Source of the DNA: Flavobacterium agri
Lineage (GTDB): Bacteria; Bacteroidota; Bacteroidia; Flavobacteriales; Flavobacteriaceae
Length of the DNA: 64,000 bases
Assembly (NCBI RefSeq): GCF_013401995.1
Contig: NZ_JACBJI010000001.1
Span: 124,001-188,000 of the forward strand
Direction: 5' to 3'
Position 1 is the stretch's first letter, and each line of letters starts with the position of its first letter. A model generated the notes under the pieces. The model was not told where the DNA came from. It did no database searches and saw only the letters and a program-made list of their open reading frames with translations. Of this stretch, positions 49,881-59,104 are shown in pieces. The translations under genes were made by a program, and so were the position numbers.

Positions 49881-51668
49881 ATGAAATTACGGAAGTACTT
49901 TTCGCCGTCATTGCTGCTGACCGTAGCCTTCGTGCTTTCCGTTTTCCTGTTGTTCTTTATCGCGAGCATTTCGTTCAAGCAGATCAAGACGATGTCCGAA
50001 ACCCAGCAATCGATCACGCATTCGCTCGATGTGCGCGTCGACCTGGAACGCCTTTTCTCTGAACTCAAGGACGCCGAATCGGCCAATCGCGCCTATCTTC
50101 TCACGGGCGATGAACGTTATTTGCAGCCGTATGACTACAGCCATGTGTCGATCAACAAATCGCTGATCGCCATAAGCCGCAAAATCGGACTCGACAAAAA
50201 GCGCAAGGACGAATTCGAAGAACTGTACAGGATGATCAACGAACGTTTCAAAGCGTTCCGCGACAGTCGTATCCAAGGCAAAAAATACAAACCCCATGAT
50301 CCCGAATTCCTTGCCGAAATGTGGAGAGGAAAACTCATCATGGACAAAATTCGGATGCAGATTAATCGCATCGTCGAAAAAGAAGGTGTAATCCTGTCGG
50401 CACAACAAGCCGAGCACGAAGACGAGATCACGTTCACGCCGTTCACGTCTTCATTCCTCGTGATTTTTTCGATAGCGATTTTCGTGATTACGTTCTTCAC
50501 GCTCAAAAGCAACCTCAAGCATTTGAGCAGCCTCAACCAAAAGCTCAAACTCACGAACCGTACTTTCGAGAATGCCGAACGCATCGGACAGACGGCGCAC
50601 TGGCAATACGACACGAAGAAAAGGGAACTCGTGCTGTCGGACAATCGTTATAGGTTGTTGGCGGCCGATATCGGAGGATTTCCGTCCGATGTGGAAACGT
50701 TTCTCAAGTTCGTGCATCCGTCCGACCGCAAAAAAGTAGAAGAGTGTTTCGACAAATCGCGCAACCTGAGTGCGATGACGGTCAATTACCGCGTAATCCG
50801 CGCCGATAAGAAAACGCGGTATTTCAGCACGACAAGCCAGCTAATGCAGACGCGCAACGGAAGCGAGATCATCATCGGCATCGACCGCGACGTGACGAGC
50901 CAGCACCGCAGCACAATCAAGCTCGAACAGAAAAACGACGAGTTACGCAGTACGAATTCGGAACTTTCGTCTTTCAACCATATCGTGAGCCATGATTTGC
51001 AGGAACCGATGCGCAAAATCCAGATGTTCATTTCGCGCATAGACGAAAAGGATTTGGAAAACGTTTCGGAGACTTCGCGCTCGTACCTGTTCCGCATCCA
51101 GTCGTCGGCCAACCGCGCCCAAAAACTCATCGACGATCTTTTGGTGTATACGCGCCTCAATCGCAACGATAAAAGACCCGAACTGACAGACCTGAACGAA
51201 TTGCTCAACAACGCCAAAGTCGATATGGCACAGGCGATAGAAGAAAAACAGGCGCTTATCGTATCGGACAAACTCCCAACGATAAAGGTCACGCCTTACC
51301 AAATCGAGCAATTGTTCGTGAACCTGATCAGCAATTCGATCAAATACGCGCGCGAGAACGTGAGACCCGAAATCGGCATCATCTATTCGCTTGTGGACGC
51401 TTCTGAAATTCCCGACAGTAAAAAACCTGCGGGTAAAAAGTTCCATAAGATCGCTTTTTCGGATAACGGCATCGGATTCGAACCCGAATACAAAAACCGC
51501 ATTTTCGTGCTTTTCAACCGTCTTCACGACAAGGAACAATATTCGGGAACCGGAATAGGACTCGCCATCTGCAAGAAAATGGCCGAAAGCCACGGCGGGT
51601 ATATTTTCGCCGACGGAAGGCCGGGACAGGGCGCGACCTTTACGCTTTATCTTCCCGCAACTCCGTGA
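49881..51668 (+). CDS. CHASE3/PAS sensor histidine kinase
   Basis: The ATG at 49881 gives 595 residues; an earlier frame start lies inside the regulator gene. Two membrane helices (about 9-30 and 190-212) flank a CHASE3 sensor (SFKQIKTMSETQQSITHSLDVRVDLERLFSELKDAESANRAYLLTGDE). A PAS domain follows (about 240-355), then His371 in FNHIVSHDLQEPMRK, and the HATPase with NLISNSIKYARE, FSDNGIGFEPEYKNRIFVLFNRLH and GTGIGLAICKKMAE. It resembles cyanobacterial-type light-independent kinases paired with Rcp1-like regulators. Confidence 0.9.
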   Translation: MKLRKYFSPSLLLTVAFVLSVFLLFFIASISFKQIKTMSETQQSITHSLDVRVDLERLFSELKDAESANRAYLLTGDERYLQPYDYSHVSINKSLIAISRKIGLDKKRKDEFEELYRMINERFKAFRDSRIQGKKYKPHDPEFLAEMWRGKLIMDKIRMQINRIVEKEGVILSAQQAEHEDEITFTPFTSSFLVIFSIAIFVITFFTLKSNLKHLSSLNQKLKLTNRTFENAERIGQTAHWQYDTKKRELVLSDNRYRLLAADIGGFPSDVETFLKFVHPSDRKKVEECFDKSRNLSAMTVNYRVIRADKKTRYFSTTSQLMQTRNGSEIIIGIDRDVTSQHRSTIKLEQKNDELRSTNSELSSFNHIVSHDLQEPMRKIQMFISRIDEKDLENVSETSRSYLFRIQSSANRAQKLIDDLLVYTRLNRNDKRPELTDLNELLNNAKVDMAQAIEEKQALIVSDKLPTIKVTPYQIEQLFVNLISNSIKYARENVRPEIGIIYSLVDASEIPDSKKPAGKKFHKIAFSDNGIGFEPEYKNRIFVLFNRLHDKEQYSGTGIGLAICKKMAESHGGYIFADGRPGQGATFTLYLPATP

Positions 51669-51778
51669 AATGATCTTCAATAAAGGAATATTGCAAGAAT
51701 AAGGAAATATCCTGTAACAGGAATTTTCTGTGTAATTGGGAATTTTGTTAGCAACAATAACAACTAACATCCCAAACC

Positions 51779-52381
51779 ATGAAAAACGCGTATTTCTACA
51801 AATTGTGCTTCGTTTCGATGCTGCTTCTAGCAGGACTCACTCTAAGCGTACAATCCTGTAACAAAAAAGAACCTGCCGATACCGAAGAGGCCGCCGAAGA
51901 ACAAAACGAAGCCAAATTCGACAACGACTCTACTGGTGTTGACAACGATGCCAAAGAAGACGACTCGGAATTCCTGATGGCCGTTGCCGAAGTCGATATG
52001 AAAGAAATCGAACTCGGAAAACTGGCACAAAAGAGTGCGAATGCCGACGTGAAGGCTTTGGGTACGATGATGGTGACCGAGCATTCCAAAACTTCGGAAG
52101 AAGTAAAAGGGTTGGCCGCGTCGAAGAACATCACACTTCCTGCCGCTCCGACCGAAGACGTACAAAAAGCGGTTGAAGATTTCAATAAAAAGAAAGCCGC
52201 CGACTTCAATAAAGACTACGCCGACAAAATGGTCGAAGGACATGAAAAAACCATCGAAAAATTCGAGGATTACGTCAAGAACGGAACCGATGCCGATATA
52301 AAAGCGTGGGCACAAAAAACAATCCCCGTGCTTCAGATGCATTTGCAACACTCTAAAGAAGTGCAATCGAAATTGAAATAA
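51779..52381 (+). CDS. DUF4142 lipoprotein
   Basis: A 200-residue protein with signal MKNAYFYKLCFVSMLLLAGLTLSVQSC. After an acidic linker (PADTEEAAEEQNEAK), residues about 60-195 form the ferritin-like four-helix DUF4142 domain (SEFLMAVAEVDMKEIELGKLAQKSANADVKALGTMMVTEHSKT). The second half repeats the His/Glu pattern (MVEGHEKTIEKFEDYVKNGTDADIKAWAQKTIPVLQMHLQHSKEVQ). Family members are stress-related envelope proteins. It begins a three-gene run with small stress-type proteins. Confidence 0.85.
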   Translation: MKNAYFYKLCFVSMLLLAGLTLSVQSCNKKEPADTEEAAEEQNEAKFDNDSTGVDNDAKEDDSEFLMAVAEVDMKEIELGKLAQKSANADVKALGTMMVTEHSKTSEEVKGLAASKNITLPAAPTEDVQKAVEDFNKKKAADFNKDYADKMVEGHEKTIEKFEDYVKNGTDADIKAWAQKTIPVLQMHLQHSKEVQSKLK

Positions 52382-52426
52382 CACAACCTCAATAACAAAT
52401 AAAGTCTAACTAAAAACACAGAAATC

Positions 52427-52585
52427 ATGGGAAATCTATTGTATACCATAGCTGTCATCCTGGTCATTCTTTGGGCCATCGGATATTTCGGAGGATTCGT
52501 GGCCGGTAACCTGATCCACATTTTGCTCGTCATCGCGATCATCGTCGTATTGCTTCGCGTGATCCAAGGCAGACGACCGCTGTGA
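52427..52585 (+). CDS. lmo0937-like small membrane protein
   Basis: A 52-residue protein missed by long-ORF searches. MGNLLYTIAVILVILWAIGYFGGFVAGNLIHILLVIAIIVVLLRVIQGRR matches the DUF5670/lmo0937 family: two helices separated by a Gly-rich turn and a basic end. It is between the DUF4142 and YtxH genes, 45 bp from each, and the leaders before these genes share the phrase AAAGTC-AAC. Members are often induced by stress or stationary phase. Confidence 0.8.
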   Translation: MGNLLYTIAVILVILWAIGYFGGFVAGNLIHILLVIAIIVVLLRVIQGRRPL

Positions 52586-52629
52586 ACACAAAAACCGAAT
52601 AACTGAATAATCAATTAAAGTCAAACGTC

Positions 52630-52902
52630 ATGAATAAGAAAGTTTTGATAGGATTGTTTGCAGGAGTAGCCATCGGAGCTACGCTGGGCATCCTTTTCGC
52701 ACCCGATAAAGGAAGCGAAACCCGTAAGAAAATAAAAGATAAAGGCAACGATTACAAAAACAAGGCTGCAGATAAATACGGTCAACTGGCCGATGCCGCA
52801 CACGAAAAAATCGATGCCGTACGCTCCAAGTTCAACGAATTGACCGGACGTGCCGAAAAGGCCGCCAATGGTGCGATGGAAAAAGCCAACACTACCGTTT
52901 AA
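52630..52902 (+). CDS. YtxH domain protein
   Basis: A 90-residue protein. One membrane segment with a Gly-zipper (VLIGLFAGVAIGATLGILFAPDKGSETRKKI) is followed by a charged, helical tail (AADKYGQLADAAHEKIDAVRSKF) like LEA/apolipoprotein repeats. YtxH proteins are general stress proteins in many bacteria. The gene closes the cluster and has a strong terminator. Confidence 0.85.
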   Translation: MNKKVLIGLFAGVAIGATLGILFAPDKGSETRKKIKDKGNDYKNKAADKYGQLADAAHEKIDAVRSKFNELTGRAEKAANGAMEKANTTV

Positions 52903-52921
52903 TACGGATAAGCCTAAAATG

Positions 52922-52956
52922 AAAAAGGATTGTAGCGATACAATCCTTTTTTTATT
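52922..52956. terminator. Bidirectional terminator
   Basis: AAAAAGGATTGTA pairs with TACAATCCTTTTT around a GCGA loop; 13 bp, between convergent genes. Confidence 0.9.
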
Positions 52957-52981
52957 GCTTATTCTTATTGTTTATTTTTTA

Positions 52982-54724
52982 TTATTCGGCTTTGATCAAC
53001 TCCGATTTGGCCGAGACGCCGTTCTCGTTGATCGCCTCGATCGTGAAATAGTACGTCTTTTTCAAGTCCATCACTTTGAGCCAGTACTCGTTGAAATCGT
53101 GCACCATGATGCAGTTGTAGAGTTTGTCCGGTTCGGTCCCGTAATAGATGTTGTACGCGAACGCATTGTCGACGGGCGTCCATTTGAGGTAAGCGCTGCG
53201 TTTGTCCTTTTCGGTCCTTAAAACGAAGAAGCGCCCGACTTTATCGGGTTTTGCGCCGTTTCCGTTACCGAAGACGCGCAGTCCGGAAATCGCGAATTTC
53301 CCCGTTGGCATATGGATGTTCTCGAGTTTGATGAAACGTGTCCGGATCGGTTTTTCCAATTCGATGTAATCGTGAGGCACGTCGGTCTTGTTGTCGCTTT
53401 TGTCTACGAGCAATTTCCAGTTCTTGCCGTCGTCCGACGAATAGATTTTATATTGGTGATAGATTCCGGTTTGTTTCCCGACGAACTCGGCATCCTGGTC
53501 GGCATAATTGAGCTGGATGGCGTTGACGGTACTTTTTTGGCCTAAATCGGTCGCAATCCATTCGCCTTTGTTTGCGGTTTTGGCACTCCAGTAGGTTTTG
53601 ATGTTCTCGTCGTTGGCATTATTGGCGAAGAAGCTTCCTAAAGTTGAGGAAACCGTGACGGGCTTTTTGTAATTCAACAACATCCATCCCGGAAACGTTT
53701 TACCGTTTTTTCGGGCTTCGGGCAAAAACTGCGGATAATCGCCAAAAGCGGTGTTGCACCACATCACGTCGTCTTTGTCGAATCCGGTCGGCCAAATTCC
53801 TATGCGTCGTTCCCAAGTGTTTTTCACGCAGACTACAGTTGTCGATACGTGCCAGTATTGTCCGAATTTGTCTTCGAATGTCGCTCCGTGTCCGGCGCCT
53901 CGGTTGAATCCGCCTGGTTTGAAACTCAACGGATCCGATTGCGGCACTACGTTCGGTTCCAAATCGAACAAAGGCGTCTGACCGACTACTACACCGTCGG
54001 CATAACCGCTGAATTCCGTACCCGGCGCTCCGTATTGGAAATAATATTTGCCGTTGTGTTTGGTCATGTGCGCGCCTTCTATGAAAGGATCGAGAAAAGT
54101 GTTGTCCATATTCTCACCGAAACGCTGCCATCCGTAACGCCAATCCTCAAGGAAATACATCGGGCGACGGCTTCCGATAGGCTCGAACGTCTTGCGGTCC
54201 AATTCCACCCCGAAAACCGGATGGCGGTTGCTGCTGCCGTTGTACATGTAGAATTTTCCGTCCGTATCGGTAAAGAATCCGGGATCCCATCCGCCGATCG
54301 CAAGCGAATCCTTGATTACGAACCATTTGTCGTTTTTCGGATCGGTGCTTCCCCAAAGCGAGAAGGTCTTGGTATACGTACTTCCAAAAACCACCATCGT
54401 ATCGCCTACGACGCCAACTCCGGGAGCGCACAATTCATCTTTTGTGTCGTTCCATGGGCGTAAAAAGCGCTTCGGATGGAATTTCCAATGCAGCATATCG
54501 TCGCTGTGCCAATATCCCCATTGGTTCGTGCTGAAAAGATACAGGTCGTTTTTGTAATTTACGATGACCGGATCGGCGGTCGCACGGTGTTTTCCCCATT
54601 CGGTAAAACTCTCGTGAGGTGTATATCCGTAATCGATATTAACGGGATTGCAAAACGTTTGTTGTTGGGAAATCGCCGCCATCGGAAGGCAAAACACGGC
54701 GGCCAGGATACTCTTTTTGATCAT
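52982..54724 (-). CDS. GH43-type glycosidase with carbohydrate-binding and FN3-like domains
   Basis: A 580-residue exported protein (signal MIKKSILAAVFCLPMAAIS). Residues about 25-350 fit the five-bladed GH43 propeller: ATADPVIVNYKNDLYLFST carries the catalytic base Asp, GGWDPGFFTDTDGKFYMY the pKa-modulating Asp, and IEGAHMTKHNGKYYFQY the acid Glu. Residues about 370-490 look like a discoidin/F5-8 type C domain (ANNANDENIKTYWSAKTANKGEWIATDLGQ), and 500-580 like fibronectin III (AYLKWTPVDNAFAYNIYYG). Activity probably on arabinoxylan or galactan; the specificity cannot be fixed. Confidence 0.85.
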   Translation of the reverse strand: MIKKSILAAVFCLPMAAISQQQTFCNPVNIDYGYTPHESFTEWGKHRATADPVIVNYKNDLYLFSTNQWGYWHSDDMLHWKFHPKRFLRPWNDTKDELCAPGVGVVGDTMVVFGSTYTKTFSLWGSTDPKNDKWFVIKDSLAIGGWDPGFFTDTDGKFYMYNGSSNRHPVFGVELDRKTFEPIGSRRPMYFLEDWRYGWQRFGENMDNTFLDPFIEGAHMTKHNGKYYFQYGAPGTEFSGYADGVVVGQTPLFDLEPNVVPQSDPLSFKPGGFNRGAGHGATFEDKFGQYWHVSTTVVCVKNTWERRIGIWPTGFDKDDVMWCNTAFGDYPQFLPEARKNGKTFPGWMLLNYKKPVTVSSTLGSFFANNANDENIKTYWSAKTANKGEWIATDLGQKSTVNAIQLNYADQDAEFVGKQTGIYHQYKIYSSDDGKNWKLLVDKSDNKTDVPHDYIELEKPIRTRFIKLENIHMPTGKFAISGLRVFGNGNGAKPDKVGRFFVLRTEKDKRSAYLKWTPVDNAFAYNIYYGTEPDKLYNCIMVHDFNEYWLKVMDLKKTYYFTIEAINENGVSAKSELIKAE

Positions 54725-54828
54725 TTGTGTAGGTGTTGGTTTGAGGCTTTAAAACTACCAAAGTTCTTTTCATTAGGGAATTTCGGGACTACATCAACAC
54801 TACATCAAACCTAAAAAAATATATAATT

Positions 54829-54846
54829 TAGTATGCGTGCATAGTA
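54829..54846. promoter_or_regulatory. Palindrome before the marR-fad operon, candidate operator
   Basis: TAgTATGC (54829-54836), GT, GCATAgTA (54839-54846): inverted repeat with only the G/G position unpaired. It overlaps the upstream side of two -7 candidates at 54845-54862. Confidence 0.5.
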
Positions 54847-54862
54847 TTTTTGATTATATTTG
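54845..54862 (+). promoter_or_regulatory. Two overlapping candidate -7 boxes of the fad operon
   Basis: TATTTTTG (54845-54852) and TATATTTG (54855-54862) both fit TAnnTTTG and lie 41-58 nt before the MarR gene. No -33 TTG. Confidence 0.45.
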
Positions 54863-54902
54863 GACATTGTCGTACTGACGAAAGCAATCGATTGCGCCAA
54901 AC

Positions 54903-55367
54903 ATGAAAGACAAAACCATAGATTATATTTTACGCGCCACATGGCAGGCCGTTTCCCGTATGTATAACGAAGAAGCCGCGAAATACGGGGCCACGATGGC
55001 AACCGGATTCGCGCTTTTGAGTATGGATCGGGAAGAAGGAACGCCGTCTACCGCGCTTGGCCCTAAAATGGGAATGGAAGCCACAAGTCTTACGCGTACC
55101 TTGAAGTCGATGGAAGAAAAAGGGCTTATCGAAAGACGCCCGAATCCCGAAGACGGACGCGGCGTTTTGATTTACCTTACCGATTTCGGACGAGAGAAAC
55201 GCGAACTCTCCAGAAACACCGTACTTAAATTCAACGAGGTCGTGCGCCAAAAGGTAGGCGATGAAAAATTGCGCCATTTTGCTGAGGTCGCCGAAGTGGT
55301 CAACGAACTCATCCAGGAAAAAAACATATTCAATACAACTGAACTAAACAATGAAAAGAAGTATTAA
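54903..55367 (+). CDS. MarR family regulator of the beta-oxidation operon
   Basis: A 154-residue winged-helix protein. GTPSTALGPKMGMEATSLTRTLKSMEEKGLIERRPNPEDGRGVLIYLT shows the recognition helix and the wing with D-R-G. It overlaps the fused dehydrogenase/hydratase gene by 17 bp, so both are translated together. In flavobacteria this gene order (MarR, fadJ-like, thiolase, acyl-CoA dehydrogenase) is typical. It likely represses the operon until an acyl-CoA ligand binds; the palindrome at 54829-54846 is a candidate site. Confidence 0.92.
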   Translation: MKDKTIDYILRATWQAVSRMYNEEAAKYGATMATGFALLSMDREEGTPSTALGPKMGMEATSLTRTLKSMEEKGLIERRPNPEDGRGVLIYLTDFGREKRELSRNTVLKFNEVVRQKVGDEKLRHFAEVAEVVNELIQEKNIFNTTELNNEKKY

Positions 55368-57741
55368 GAAAGTGGCCGTCGTGGGCTCGGGCATCATGGG
55401 CTCGGGAATCGCGTGCCATTTTGCCAACATCGGTGTCGACGTGCTGCTTTTGGACATCGTTCCCAAAGAACTGACCGAAGCCGAAACCAAAAAAGGCTTG
55501 ACGTTAGACAGCAAGGCCGTCCGCAACCGCATCGTCAACGAACATTTGCAGAACGCACTCAAATCTAAGCCTTCGCCGATCTATCATCAAAAATTCGCAA
55601 GTCGCATCACGACCGGAAATACGACAGACGATCTTGCCAAAATAGCGGATGCAGACTGGATCATAGAAGTAGTCGTCGAACGTCTCGACATCAAAAAACT
55701 CGTTTTCGAACAAATCGAGAAATACCGCAAGCCGGGAACGTTGATCACGTCGAACACGTCGGGAATCCCGATCCATTTTATGAGCGAAGGCCGAAGCGAG
55801 GATTTCCAGAAGCATTTCTGCGGAACCCACTTCTTCAATCCGCCGCGCTATCTGAAACTTTTCGAGATCATTCCGGGGCCGAAAACCTCGCCCGAAGTAT
55901 TGTCGTTCCTCAATGAATACGGAGAGAAATTCCTCGGAAAAACATCGGTAGTCGCTAAAGACACACCGGCGTTTATCGGAAACCGCATCGGAATTTACGG
56001 CATCCAAAGTCTTTTCCATCTCGTAAAAGAAATGGGATTGACCGTAGAAGAAGTCGACAAATTGACCGGACCGGTTATCGGACGCCCGAAATCGGCCACT
56101 TTCCGAACAGTCGATGTCGTCGGACTTGACACTTTGGTACACGTCGCCAACGGTTTGTATGAAGGCGTTCCGGATGACGAAGCCCACGAATTGTTCAAAC
56201 TTCCTGATTTCGTTTCTAAAATGATGGAAAACAAATGGCTAGGAAGCAAGACCGGACAAGGTTTCTACAAAAAAGTAGACAAGGATATCCTGACTTTGGA
56301 TTTGGACACTTTGGAATACCGTCCGAACAAAAAAGCGTCGTTCACGACTTTGGAACTCACGAAATCCATCGATAAACCGATCGACAGATTCAAGGTTCTG
56401 ATCGGTGGAAAAGACAAAGCCGGTGAATTCTATCGCAAGAATTTCGCGGGAATGTTCGCTTACGTTTCCAACAGAATTCCTGAAATCACAGACGATTTAT
56501 ATAAGATAGACGATGCTATGAAAGCCGGTTTCGGATGGGAAAACGGCCCGTTCGAGATTTGGGATGCCGTCGGTGTCGAAAAAGGTATCGAGCTCATCAA
56601 AGCCGCGAATTTAAATTACGCTTCCTGGGTTGACGAAATGCTCGCTTCGGGCAACAAAACGTTCTATTCCGTCAACAATGGCGCGACTTACGCTTACGAT
56701 ATCCCGTCGAAATCACAGAAGAAAGTTCCGGGACAAGATGCGTTCATCATCCTCAATAATATCCGCGAGAATAAAAAAGTCTGGGGCAATTCGGGCGCTA
56801 CGATCCAGGATTTAGGCGACGGAATCCTCAATTTGGAATTCCATTCGAAAATGAATACGATCGGAGGCGAAGTCATCCAAGGCATCACGAAAGCCATCGA
56901 TTTGGCCGAAAAAGATTTTCAAGGGCTTGTGATCGGAAACCAAGGCGCAAATTTTTCGGTCGGCGCGAACATCGGAATGATTTTCATGATGGCCGTGGAG
57001 CAGGAATACGACGAACTCAATTTCGCGATCAAGCAGTTCCAGGACACGATGATGCGCGCGCGTTATTCATCGATTCCGGTTGTGGCGGCACCTCACGGCA
57101 TGACGCTCGGCGGCGGATGCGAGTTGTGTCTGCATTCCGATAAGGTCGTCGCTGCGGCGGAAACCTATATCGGATTGGTCGAATTCGGAGTCGGTGTGAT
57201 TCCGGGAGGAGGCGGATCCAAAGAAATGACGGTGCGCGCCCAGGACCAATTCCATAAAGACGATGTAGAACTCAACATACTGCAGCAATATTTCCTCGCC
57301 GTCGCGATGGCTAAAGTGTCAACATCGGCTTACGAAGCGTTCGATACCGGAATCCTCCAAAAAGGAAAAGATATGATCGTCGTGAACCGCGACCGTCAGA
57401 TTGCAGAAGCCAAAAAGCACGCGTTGATTTTGGCCGAAGCAGGTTATACGCAACCGATCCGTCGCAAAGACATAAAAGTGCTCGGAAAACAGGCGCTCGG
57501 GATGTTCATGGTCGGTACGGATTCGATGCTCGCAGGGAATTTCATTTCGGAACACGACAAGAAAATCGCCAATAAACTCGCCTATGTGATGGCCGGAGGC
57601 GATTTGAGCGAACCGACTTTAGTATCCGAACAATACTTGCTGGATTTGGAAAGAGAAGCGTTTTTGTCGCTTTGTACCGAGAGAAAAACGTTGGAACGCA
57701 TCCAATTCATGTTAACGAAAGGCAAACCGTTGAGAAATTAA
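55351..57741 (+). CDS. 3-hydroxyacyl-CoA dehydrogenase / enoyl-CoA hydratase fusion
   Basis: A 796-residue bifunctional beta-oxidation enzyme. The NAD domain comes first (KVAVVGSGIMGSGIACHFANIGVDVLLLD), with TSNTSGIPI, GTHFFNPPRYLKLFEIIPG (catalytic His) and ATFRTVDVVGLDT. A crotonase domain occupies about 490-700 (FSVGANIGMIF for the oxyanion hole, GGGCELCLHSDKVVAAAETYIGLVEFGVGVIPGGGGSKE with the acid). This order, dehydrogenase before hydratase, matches FadN-type proteins rather than E. coli FadB. It acts with the thiolase and acyl-CoA dehydrogenase that follow. Confidence 0.93.
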   Translation: MKRSIKKVAVVGSGIMGSGIACHFANIGVDVLLLDIVPKELTEAETKKGLTLDSKAVRNRIVNEHLQNALKSKPSPIYHQKFASRITTGNTTDDLAKIADADWIIEVVVERLDIKKLVFEQIEKYRKPGTLITSNTSGIPIHFMSEGRSEDFQKHFCGTHFFNPPRYLKLFEIIPGPKTSPEVLSFLNEYGEKFLGKTSVVAKDTPAFIGNRIGIYGIQSLFHLVKEMGLTVEEVDKLTGPVIGRPKSATFRTVDVVGLDTLVHVANGLYEGVPDDEAHELFKLPDFVSKMMENKWLGSKTGQGFYKKVDKDILTLDLDTLEYRPNKKASFTTLELTKSIDKPIDRFKVLIGGKDKAGEFYRKNFAGMFAYVSNRIPEITDDLYKIDDAMKAGFGWENGPFEIWDAVGVEKGIELIKAANLNYASWVDEMLASGNKTFYSVNNGATYAYDIPSKSQKKVPGQDAFIILNNIRENKKVWGNSGATIQDLGDGILNLEFHSKMNTIGGEVIQGITKAIDLAEKDFQGLVIGNQGANFSVGANIGMIFMMAVEQEYDELNFAIKQFQDTMMRARYSSIPVVAAPHGMTLGGGCELCLHSDKVVAAAETYIGLVEFGVGVIPGGGGSKEMTVRAQDQFHKDDVELNILQQYFLAVAMAKVSTSAYEAFDTGILQKGKDMIVVNRDRQIAEAKKHALILAEAGYTQPIRRKDIKVLGKQALGMFMVGTDSMLAGNFISEHDKKIANKLAYVMAGGDLSEPTLVSEQYLLDLEREAFLSLCTERKTLERIQFMLTKGKPLRN

Positions 57742-57842
57742 GACGAAAAGATAGTAGACGGATAGATAATAGACTTTCCGTTTGACGACAGCTCCATTTT
57801 CACGACAACGTCTATCATCTATTTGTCTATCATCTATTATCT
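57741..57842. repeat. Repeat R1: GTCTATCATCTATTATCT family, before the thiolase gene
   Basis: Left part with GACGGATAGATAATAGAC (57757-57774) and right part with two GTCTATCATCTATT units (57810-57842) in opposite orientation. It ends in CTAAAAAAT right at the thiolase ATG, as R3 does for the acyl-CoA dehydrogenase. Confidence 0.75.
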
Positions 57843-57849
57843 AAAAAAT

Positions 57850-59031
57850 ATGAAAACTGCATATATAGTAAAAGCATACAGAACTGCGGTCGGAAAAGCC
57901 CCTAAAGGCGTGTTCCGTTTCAAGCGCCCCGATGAACTTGCGGCTGAAACGATCCAATACATGATGAACGAGTTGCCTCAACTCGACAAAAAACGCATAG
58001 ACGACGTCATGGTCGGCAACGCGATGCCCGAAGCCGAACAAGGCCTCAATTTTGCGCGTTTCATCTCGCTTTTGGGATTGGATATAGTAGACGTGCCGGG
58101 TGTTACCGTGAACCGTTATTGTGCATCAGGATTGGAAACGATCGGGATGGCGACGGCCAAAATCCAGTCGGGAATGGCCGATTGCATCATTGCGGGCGGT
58201 GCCGAAAGCATGAGTTTTATCCCGATGGGCGGATTCAAACCCGTTCCCGATTACGCGATTTCCAAACAAGGACACGAGGATTATTACTGGAATATGGGAT
58301 TGACTGCCGAAGCGGTCGCCAAGCAATTCAACGTGTCCCGCGAAGATCAGGACGAATTCGGGTTCCAATCGCATCAAAAAGCGCTCAAAGCCCAAGCCGA
58401 AGGAAAATTTGACAAACAGATTGTACCGATAACGATCGAAGAAAATTACGTAGACGAAAACGGCAAAAAAGCCACGCGAACCTACACGGTCGCTAAAGAC
58501 GAAGGCCCAAGAGCCGATACCTCGCGAGAAGCTTTGGCCAAACTGAGACCGGTGTTCGCCTCCGATGGGTCGGTTACTGCCGGAACATCGTCACAGATGA
58601 GCGACGGCGCGGCTTTCGTGATGGTCATGAGCGAAGAGATGGTCAAAGAACTCAACCTTGAACCGATTGCGCGTCTGGTCAGTTTCGCATCTGCGGGAGT
58701 CGAACCGCGCATCATGGGAATCGGTCCTGTAAAAGCCATTCCGAAAGCATTGAAGCAAGCCGATATGAAACTGGAAGATATTCAATTGTTTGAATTGAAC
58801 GAGGCGTTTGCGTCACAATCTTTGGCCGTGATCCGCGAATTGGGAATCAATCCGGATATCGTAAACGTGAACGGAGGTGCGATAGCACTTGGCCATCCGC
58901 TGGGTTGTACGGGAGCGAAATTGTCGGTCCAGCTTTTCGACGAGATGAAGCGCCGCGGCGACAAATACGGTATCGTGACGATGTGCGTGGGTACAGGACA
59001 GGGCGCTGCCGGAATTTACGAAATCTTGTAA
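57850..59031 (+). CDS. fadA: Acetyl-CoA C-acyltransferase (thiolase)
   Basis: The ATG at 57850 gives 393 residues (a TTG further up is inside the repeat). Thiolase features: VNRYCASGLETIGMATAKI with the nucleophilic Cys, GGAESMSFIPMGG, LNEAFASQSLAVIRELG, NVNGGAIALGHPLGCTGAKL with the His, and MCVGTGQGAAGIYE with the second Cys. It cleaves 3-ketoacyl-CoA in the last step of beta-oxidation. It follows the fused dehydrogenase gene after 108 bp of repeat DNA. Confidence 0.93.
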   Translation: MKTAYIVKAYRTAVGKAPKGVFRFKRPDELAAETIQYMMNELPQLDKKRIDDVMVGNAMPEAEQGLNFARFISLLGLDIVDVPGVTVNRYCASGLETIGMATAKIQSGMADCIIAGGAESMSFIPMGGFKPVPDYAISKQGHEDYYWNMGLTAEAVAKQFNVSREDQDEFGFQSHQKALKAQAEGKFDKQIVPITIEENYVDENGKKATRTYTVAKDEGPRADTSREALAKLRPVFASDGSVTAGTSSQMSDGAAFVMVMSEEMVKELNLEPIARLVSFASAGVEPRIMGIGPVKAIPKALKQADMKLEDIQLFELNEAFASQSLAVIRELGINPDIVNVNGGAIALGHPLGCTGAKLSVQLFDEMKRRGDKYGIVTMCVGTGQGAAGIYEIL

Positions 59032-59038
59032 AGACGAA

Positions 59039-59065
59039 AGATAATAGACGGATAGACGATAGACC
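59039..59065. repeat. Repeat R2, left flank of the four-helix-bundle gene
   Basis: AGATAATAGACGGATAGACGATAGACC, complementary to R3 (59478-59511). Ten bases after the thiolase stop. Confidence 0.75.
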
Positions 59066-59104
59066 GTTTTTTAGAGTAACGACAACATTTTATTTATATA
59101 CGCC

